A stretch of DNA of 10,761 bases, from positions 1 to 10,761 of the forward strand of contig PKQU01000049.1 in NCBI GenBank assembly GCA_017577925.1, given 5' to 3'. This stretch comes from Bacillota bacterium. Lineage in GTDB: Bacteria > Bacillota > Bacilli > Calditerricolales > Calditerricolaceae. Below are positions 6,433-10,761 of this stretch, one piece after another. Position 1 is the first letter of the stretch. The number at the start of each line of letters is the position of its first letter. Position numbers and translations under genes: made by a program. Below the pieces are notes generated by a model. That model was not told the origin of the DNA, searched no databases, and saw only the letters and a list, made by a program, of their open reading frames with translations.

Positions 6433-7433
6433 GTCCAGTCCCGACGAACGCCGCTGTGGCGCCGGATGGGCCTCCGCGCGCCCGACGCCTGTCGGAAGAG
6501 GTGCGGCACGGCCTCGGTGCGTTGTTGGGTTTGCTGCTCCTGTGCCTTGTGTTGACCTTCCTATCGGACAAATTCTTCACCCTTGACAATCTGATGAACA
6601 TTGCGCGCCAGTCGTCGGTCAACAGCTTGCTCGCCCTCGGAATGCTCCTGACGATCCTGACGGCGGGCATCGATCTGTCGGTGGGATCGGTTTTGGCCCT
6701 GTCGATCATGACGATGGGGGTCGTGGTGGTGCAGTGGCAATGGAATCCGTTTGTCGGTATCGCGGTTTGTCTGGGGGTCGGGACCTTCCTCGGCTGGTTG
6801 AATGGCCTCATGCTCACGAAGCTCCGCCTCCCCCATCCGTTCATTTCGACGCTGGGCACGATGAACATTGCGCGGGGGCTCGCCCTGATCGTCACGGGGG
6901 CTGCGCCCATTGCCGGGTTCCCGGAGGCCGTCCAGTACGTGGGGCGCGCGTTTGCGGGGCCGGTGCCCGTCAGTTTCCTGTTGGTCGTGGCCATGTATGG
7001 GCTCTTCCACGTTGTGCTGACGCGCACGGCCACCGGTCGGTACATCTACGCCATCGGGAGCAACCGGGAAGCGGCGCGACTGGCGGGGATCCCTGTCGAC
7101 CGCGTCTTGATTCTCGTGTACACGTTGAGCGGACTGTTGGCTGCGCTGGCCGGTCTCGTCCTTGTCGGGCGCGTCAACTCGGCCTATCCCTTGGCCGGGC
7201 TGGGGTATGAGCTGGACGCCATCGCCGCGGTGATCATCGGCGGGGCCAGCTTTTTCGGTGGCGTGGGCACGGTATGGGGGACGCTCATCGGCGCCCTTAT
7301 CATCGCCGTGCTGCGCAACGGCCTGAACCTCCTGGATGTGGCGGCGGATCTGCAAACGGTGGTCATCGGTGCGGTCATCATTGTCGCCGTCTATCTGGAT
7401 GTGTTGCGACAGCGTTCACGGAAAGGGGCATAA
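6429..7433 (+). CDS. Sugar ABC transporter permease (RbsC/IatP-like)
   Basis: This 334-residue membrane protein belongs to the BPD_transp_2 (RbsC) family. After a polar N-terminus of about 25 residues come many hydrophobic segments, roughly 8-10, starting with LGALLGLLLLCLVLTFL. Family hallmarks are visible: LTAGIDLSVGS near residues 75-85, PFISTLGTMNIARG, and the cytoplasmic coupling loop GSNREAARLAGIPV that contacts the ATPase, followed by AAVIIGGASFFGGVGTVWGT. The ATG at 6429 overlaps the ATPase stop codon (ATGA), a usual sign of translational coupling. It forms the membrane channel of the importer with the ATPase before it and the binding protein after it. Substrate specificity is inferred from context. 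Confidence 0.93.
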   Translation: MSPVPTNAAVAPDGPPRARRLSEEVRHGLGALLGLLLLCLVLTFLSDKFFTLDNLMNIARQSSVNSLLALGMLLTILTAGIDLSVGSVLALSIMTMGVVVVQWQWNPFVGIAVCLGVGTFLGWLNGLMLTKLRLPHPFISTLGTMNIARGLALIVTGAAPIAGFPEAVQYVGRAFAGPVPVSFLLVVAMYGLFHVVLTRTATGRYIYAIGSNREAARLAGIPVDRVLILVYTLSGLLAALAGLVLVGRVNSAYPLAGLGYELDAIAAVIIGGASFFGGVGTVWGTLIGALIIAVLRNGLNLLDVAADLQTVVIGAVIIVAVYLDVLRQRSRKGA

Positions 7434-7446
7434 CGCCCAGCGTTGT
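7430..7446 (+). other. Short inverted repeat at the permease stop codon
   Basis: Bases 7430-7436 pair with 7440-7446 around a 3-nt loop; the core AACGC/GCGTT is perfect and one flanking pair is U·G. The stem includes the permease TAA stop codon. No T-tract follows, so it is not a normal terminator. Small stems between transporter genes can protect mRNA ends and help raise binding-protein levels above those of the membrane parts, but this role is only inferred here. Confidence 0.3.
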
Positions 7447-7471
7447 CCGCGGCCTGCACTCTGAGATGGGG

Positions 7472-7478
7472 AAAGGAG
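7472..7478 (+). promoter_or_regulatory. Ribosome binding site that decides the binding-protein start
   Basis: AAAGGAG lies 11 nt before the GTG at 7490. The in-frame ATG at 7466 overlaps this region, has no ribosome binding site of its own and would add eight residues before the signal peptide. The GTG is therefore preferred, despite the rather long spacing. Confidence 0.55.
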
Positions 7479-7489
7479 CGTGGTGCGCA

Positions 7490-8464
7490 GTGAAACGGGC
7501 GCTTTCCCTGTTGTTGGCTTTGGCGATGATCGGGTTGGCGGGATGCCGTGGAGCGCCGGCCGGCGGGGACGCATCGGGGAGCCCCGAGGAAGGCGCAGGC
7601 GACAAGCCGGAGATCGTCGTCGTATTGAAGACGGTGAGCAGCCAGTACTGGAGGTTTGTCGAGGCAGGGGCGAAACAAGCGTTTGCCGACTTGGGCGTAA
7701 ACGGGACGGTGATCGGACCGGCTTCGGAGGCGCAGGTGATGGAACAAGTCAACATGCTGGAAGATGCGCTAAGCCGGAACCCCGATGCGTTGGTGGTGGC
7801 CCCGATACAGCCGTCGACGGCCATCCCCGTGTTTGAGCGGTATCGAGAAAAGGGCATCCCCGTGATCCTCATCGACACCGATGCCGGCTGGCCGGGCCAG
7901 ACGACGTTCATCGGCACGGACAACGCCACCGCGGGGAGGCAAGGCGGAGAGCTGCTCGCCTCCATGCTCCAACCGGGGGACAAGGTGGCCCTGATCTCCG
8001 GGGCGCTGGGGAACCCGGCCACCGACGCGCGCATTAAGGGGGCCAAAGCGGCGCTGGAGAAGGCGGGCATGGTGGTGGTGGCCGAACAGCCGGCCGACAG
8101 CGACAAAGCCAAGGCGATGGCGGTGATGGAAAACATCCTGCAGACGGCACCCGACGTCAAAGGCGTATTCTGCGCCAACGACGACATGGCTATTGGCGCG
8201 CTGCGGGCCATCGAGGCCAAAGGGCGGAAGCTCCCTGTCATCGGGACGGACGGAACGCTGGAGGCGTTGGAGGCCATCCTCGCCGGGTCGCTGGCCGGCA
8301 CCGTCGCGCAGCGCCCCGTTGAGATGGGGTACAAAGGGGTGGAATACGCGCTCAAGGTGGTGAAGGGCGAGACGATCCCCAGGCGGATCACCGTGGGTGT
8401 CGACCTGCTGACCAGGGACAACGCCGCAGAAAAGATTGAATTTTTGAAACAGATCACAAAATAG
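7490..8464 (+). CDS. Sugar ABC transporter substrate-binding lipoprotein, probable inositol-binding protein
   Basis: This 324-residue protein has a lipoprotein signal peptide: positive KR, a hydrophobic ALSLLLALAMIGLAG stretch, and a lipobox LAGC with the lipidated cysteine at residue 19. A low-complexity linker of about 20 residues follows. The mature part is a type I periplasmic-binding fold (Peripla_BP_4, RbsB-like), shown by IVVVLKTVSSQYW, VVAPIQPSTA, VILIDTDAGWPG, FIGTDN, GNPATDARIKGAKAALEKAG, CANDDMAIGALRAIEAKG and VIGTDGT. It would be anchored outside the membrane and deliver ligand to the preceding permease and ATPase. The gene order ATPase-permease-binding protein is as in ribose operons. 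The ligand is most likely myo-inositol or a related inositol isomer, because every neighbouring enzyme acts on inositol; the sequence alone does not prove it. The start is the GTG at 7490. Confidence 0.9.
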   Translation: MKRALSLLLALAMIGLAGCRGAPAGGDASGSPEEGAGDKPEIVVVLKTVSSQYWRFVEAGAKQAFADLGVNGTVIGPASEAQVMEQVNMLEDALSRNPDALVVAPIQPSTAIPVFERYREKGIPVILIDTDAGWPGQTTFIGTDNATAGRQGGELLASMLQPGDKVALISGALGNPATDARIKGAKAALEKAGMVVVAEQPADSDKAKAMAVMENILQTAPDVKGVFCANDDMAIGALRAIEAKGRKLPVIGTDGTLEALEAILAGSLAGTVAQRPVEMGYKGVEYALKVVKGETIPRRITVGVDLLTRDNAAEKIEFLKQITK

Positions 8465-8487
8465 CCGCCGGCTTCGGGCAGAAGGCC

Positions 8488-8496
8488 AAGGGGAGG
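8488..8496 (+). promoter_or_regulatory. Ribosome binding site that decides the iolG start
   Basis: AAGGGGAGG ends only 2 nt before the ATG at 8499 but 8 nt before the in-frame GTG at 8505. Normal spacing favours the GTG. The two choices differ by two residues (MTVDHV or MDHV). Confidence 0.5.
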
Positions 8497-8504
8497 CGAT
8501 GACT

Positions 8505-9557
8505 GTGGATCACGTGCGCATCGGCATCATCGGAGCGGGGCGCATCGGCAAGATGCACGCGGAAATCCTGTGCCGCCATCCGCGCGTCCGCCTTGTGGCC
8601 GTGGCCGACGTGGCCGCCGACCGCCTGCGGGACTGGGCCGCGCAATGGGGCATCCCGCGCGTCACCGCAGATTACCGGGACATTCTCGCCGACGACGCCA
8701 TCGATGCCGTGCTCATCTGCACGCCAACCGACACCCATGTCTCTCTGATCAAGGAGGCGGCGGCGGCCGGGAAGCACATCTTTTGCGAGAAACCGGTCAG
8801 TCCCGACCTCGGGCAGACCCGTGAGGCGCTGGCGGCCGTTCGCGCGGCGGGGGTCAAGCTGCAGGTCGGGTTCAACCGCCGGTTTGACCCCAGCTTTCGA
8901 CGTGTGCGCCAGTGGGTGCGGGAGGGGAAGGTGGGCCACCCCCATGTGGTCAAGATCACCTCGCGCGACCCCGCGCCACCGCCGGCCGACTACATCCGGT
9001 TGTCGGGGGGGCTCTTTTTTGACCTGACCATTCACGATTTTGACCTGGCCCGGTTTCTGGTGGACAGCGAGGTGGAGGAGGTGTATGCCGCGGGCGGGGT
9101 TCTGGTCGACCCCGTCTTCGCCCAGTACGGCGACGTGGACACGGCGGTGGTGATGCTGCGGTTTCAAAATGGTGCTCTCGGGGTGATCGACAACAGCCGG
9201 CAGGCCGTTTTCGGGTATGACCAGCGGGTGGAGGTGTTCGGCTCGGCCGGATGTGTCACGGCCGACAACGCCTTCCCCACCACCGTCCAAGCCCTCACCG
9301 CGGCGGCGGTGGAGCGTGACAAGCCGCACCGGTTTTTTGCAGAGCGCTACCGCGACGCCTACCTCTGCGAGGTGGAGTCCTTTGTGAACTGTGTATTGCG
9401 TGACGAACCGGCTCCGGTCAGCGGTGAGGACAGCCTGCAGGCGGAGCGGATTGCCCACGCCGCCAAACGGTCCCTCGCCGAAAAGCGGCCGGTGAAGGTG
9501 GCCGAAGTCGATTCCGAAGGGGCCAGACCCCCTGCGTCCAGGGAGGTGGGGACGTGA
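8505..9557 (+). CDS. iolG: Inositol 2-dehydrogenase (Gfo/Idh/MocA family), IolG
   Basis: This enzyme oxidises myo-inositol to 2-keto-myo-inositol (scyllo-inosose) with NAD, the first step of the pathway. The 350-residue protein has an N-terminal Rossmann fold with GAGRIG (10-15) in VRIGIIGAGRIGKMH, and an acidic residue at the end of strand 2 (VAVADV) consistent with NAD use. The conserved EKP holds catalytic K96. In the C-terminal domain, D173 and H177 in FFDLTIHDFDLARF match the Lys-Asp-His set of Bacillus inositol dehydrogenase (K97, D172, H176). The start was set at GTG 8505 from ribosome-binding-site spacing; ATG 8499 is the alternative. The stop overlaps the iolC start (GTGA). A scyllo-inositol or other cyclitol dehydrogenase is possible from sequence alone, but no other IolG candidate is present and the operon needs this step. 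Confidence 0.88.
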   Translation: MDHVRIGIIGAGRIGKMHAEILCRHPRVRLVAVADVAADRLRDWAAQWGIPRVTADYRDILADDAIDAVLICTPTDTHVSLIKEAAAAGKHIFCEKPVSPDLGQTREALAAVRAAGVKLQVGFNRRFDPSFRRVRQWVREGKVGHPHVVKITSRDPAPPPADYIRLSGGLFFDLTIHDFDLARFLVDSEVEEVYAAGGVLVDPVFAQYGDVDTAVVMLRFQNGALGVIDNSRQAVFGYDQRVEVFGSAGCVTADNAFPTTVQALTAAAVERDKPHRFFAERYRDAYLCEVESFVNCVLRDEPAPVSGEDSLQAERIAHAAKRSLAEKRPVKVAEVDSEGARPPASREVGT

Positions 9558-10564
9558 GCGGGCTGCCGTTTGCCCCGAACAAGCCGTTCGACGTGATCGG
9601 TCTGGGTCGGCTGTGCATCGACCTGAACGCCAATGAGACGGGGCGGCCGCTGGAGGACGTCGTCACCTTTACACGGTACCTCGGTGGCTCGCCGGCCAAC
9701 ATCGCCGTTGGCGCCGCCCGGCTCGGCCTGCGGACGGGCTTCATTGGCAAGGTGGCCGCCGATCCCTTCGGCCGGTTCATTGTGCGGTACCTGCGGGAGA
9801 ACGGGATTGACACGTCCGGCGTGATCACAGACGCTCCAGGGAGCGTAACGGGGCTCACCTTCACGGAGATGAACAGCCCCGAGGAGGGGCGCATCTACAT
9901 GTATCGGGAGAACGCGGCCGATCTGAACCTGGCGCCGAACGACGTGTCCGAGGCCTATGTCGCTTCCACCAAAGCGCTGCTCATCTCCGGAACGGCGCTG
10001 GCCCGGAGCCCGTCGCGTGAGGCCGTGTTTGTGGCCCTGGACTACGCCCGGCGCCACGGTGCCGTGGTCGTCTTCGACCTCGACTACCGCCCGTACACGT
10101 GGACGTCGCCCGAGGAGACGGCGGTGTACTACAGGCTGGCGGCGGAAACGTGCGACGTTGTCATCGGCACGCGGGAGGAGTTCGACCGCATGGCGCGCTT
10201 TGACCCGCCGTCCCGCGGCGATGACGAGGCGACGGCGCGGCGGCTGTTTGCGCATCGGGCCCAGCTGGTGGTCATCAAGCACGGGAAGGCGGGGTCGGTG
10301 GCCTACACGCGCGACGGCCGGCGAGTGGTGGGACCGGTCTTTCCCGCCCGCGTTGTCAAGCCCTTCGGGGCCGGTGACGCCTACGCGGCGGCGCTGCTCT
10401 ACGGCCTGCTCCGCGGTTGGCCGTTGGAGCGGTGCCTGGCCTACGGCAGCGCGGCCGCCGCCATCGTCATCGCCCGCCACAGCTGTTCCGACGCCATGCC
10501 TACGGCCGGCGAAATCGACGCCTACCTCCGGCAGGTCCAAAGCGGAAAGGGGATTGGCGCGTAA
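9554..10564 (+). CDS. iolC: 5-dehydro-2-deoxygluconokinase, IolC
   Basis: IolC phosphorylates 2-deoxy-5-keto-D-gluconate with ATP at the 6 position, trapping it for the aldolase step. The 336-residue protein is a PfkB-family (ribokinase-like) sugar kinase, close to the roughly 325 of Bacillus IolC. The first PfkB signature is GGSPANIAVGAARLGL starting at G44. FDLDYRP is typical of the family. The second signature, PFGAGDAYAAALLYGL, holds the anion hole and the catalytic base D275. The N-terminal FDVIGLGRLCIDLNANE fits IolC well. It is not fused to the extra C-terminal aldolase-like domain seen in some proteobacterial IolC proteins. The GTG start at 9554 overlaps the stop of iolG, after GGGAGG. 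It is followed by iolA. Confidence 0.93.
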   Translation: MSGLPFAPNKPFDVIGLGRLCIDLNANETGRPLEDVVTFTRYLGGSPANIAVGAARLGLRTGFIGKVAADPFGRFIVRYLRENGIDTSGVITDAPGSVTGLTFTEMNSPEEGRIYMYRENAADLNLAPNDVSEAYVASTKALLISGTALARSPSREAVFVALDYARRHGAVVVFDLDYRPYTWTSPEETAVYYRLAAETCDVVIGTREEFDRMARFDPPSRGDDEATARRLFAHRAQLVVIKHGKAGSVAYTRDGRRVVGPVFPARVVKPFGAGDAYAAALLYGLLRGWPLERCLAYGSAAAAIVIARHSCSDAMPTAGEIDAYLRQVQSGKGIGA

Positions 10565-10592
10565 GGCCGCGCGAGGAAAGGGGAGGGAATCC

Positions 10593-10761
10593 ATGGCGAA
10601 GGTTACCGAGGAAACGGTGCTGAAGCATTTTATCGGCGGCCGGTGGGTGGAGGCGCAGGCGCCCGCCACCCAGCCGGTGGTCAACCCGGCCACGGAAGCG
10701 GTGCTGGCCCACGTGCCGCTGGCGACGAAGGACGACGTCGACCGCGCGGTGGAGGCGGCCA
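10593..10761 (+). CDS. iolA: Methylmalonate/malonate-semialdehyde dehydrogenase (acylating), IolA, N-terminal part
   Basis: Only the first 56 codons are present; the reading frame is still open at the window edge. The translation begins MAKVTEETVLKHFIGGRWVE and continues through VVNPATEAVLAHVPLATKDDV, the typical start of the CoA-acylating aldehyde dehydrogenases of the MmsA/IolA group (F-I-G/N-G-x-W-V-E, then VVNPAT). This enzyme turns malonate semialdehyde, released by the IolJ aldolase, into acetyl-CoA and CO2 using NAD and CoA. The ATG at 10593 follows AAGGGGAGGG (10578-10587) at 5 nt, 28 bp after the iolC stop. The catalytic cysteine and cofactor motifs lie outside the window. The specific assignment relies on the operon as well as the short sequence. 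Confidence 0.85.
   Translation, partial: MAKVTEETVLKHFIGGRWVEAQAPATQPVVNPATEAVLAHVPLATKDDVDRAVEAA

Noticed and set aside
7490..7508. Possible fourth operator at the start of the binding-protein gene
   Set aside because: Only one half-site (GCGCTTTCC, the reverse complement of the left half of site 1) is present. The other half does not match, and the bases are explained by KRALS codons.
8462..8498. Possible terminator between the binding-protein gene and iolG
   Set aside because: Only a 3-bp CCG/CGG stem can form and there is no T-tract, so read-through into iolG is expected.

Overview
This window is a myo-inositol catabolism (iol) operon. All recognised genes lie on the + strand and are tightly packed. 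By eye the DNA is roughly 65% G+C. Strong GGAGG-type ribosome binding sites, frequent stop/start overlaps, a lipoprotein-type binding protein and IolD/IolB/IolC/IolA proteins that resemble the Bacillus enzymes as I remember them suggest a high-G+C Bacillota, possibly a thermophile. That placement is an inference and no genus can be named from this sequence.

Layout. Positions 1-216 are non-coding: a good sigma-A-type promoter (116-144, TATAAT at 17 bp from TTGCAA), a LacI-type operator-like palindrome just downstream of the expected transcription start (153-168), and a leader ending in a strong ribosome binding site. Then come iolD (217-2082), iolE (2094-3086), iolB (3061-3876), a LacI-family regulator (3890-4897), a three-gene sugar-type ABC importer (ATPase 4936-6432, permease 6429-7433, lipoprotein binding protein 7490-8464), an IolG-like inositol 2-dehydrogenase (8505-9557), iolC (9554-10564) and the first 56 codons of iolA (10593 to the window edge). 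No non-coding gap after 216 exceeds about 60 bp, so one long transcript is likely.

How the genes work together. The importer probably brings inositol in. IolG oxidises it to 2-keto-myo-inositol, IolE dehydrates this to the cyclic dione, IolD opens the ring to 5-deoxyglucuronate, IolB isomerises that to 2-deoxy-5-ketogluconate, and IolC phosphorylates it. The aldolase step (IolJ) is not in the window. IolA then converts malonate semialdehyde to acetyl-CoA and CO2.

The pathway is well known. Two points differ from the Bacillus subtilis scheme: the local regulator is LacI-type rather than DeoR-type IolR, and uptake is by an ABC importer rather than an MFS permease. The most interesting signal is the ten-base word AAAGCGCTTA. 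It occurs at the promoter, at the iolE/iolB junction and inside the regulator gene, which suggests a multi-operator, possibly looping, control circuit. I found no mobile element, CRISPR array, RNA gene or clearly undescribed system.
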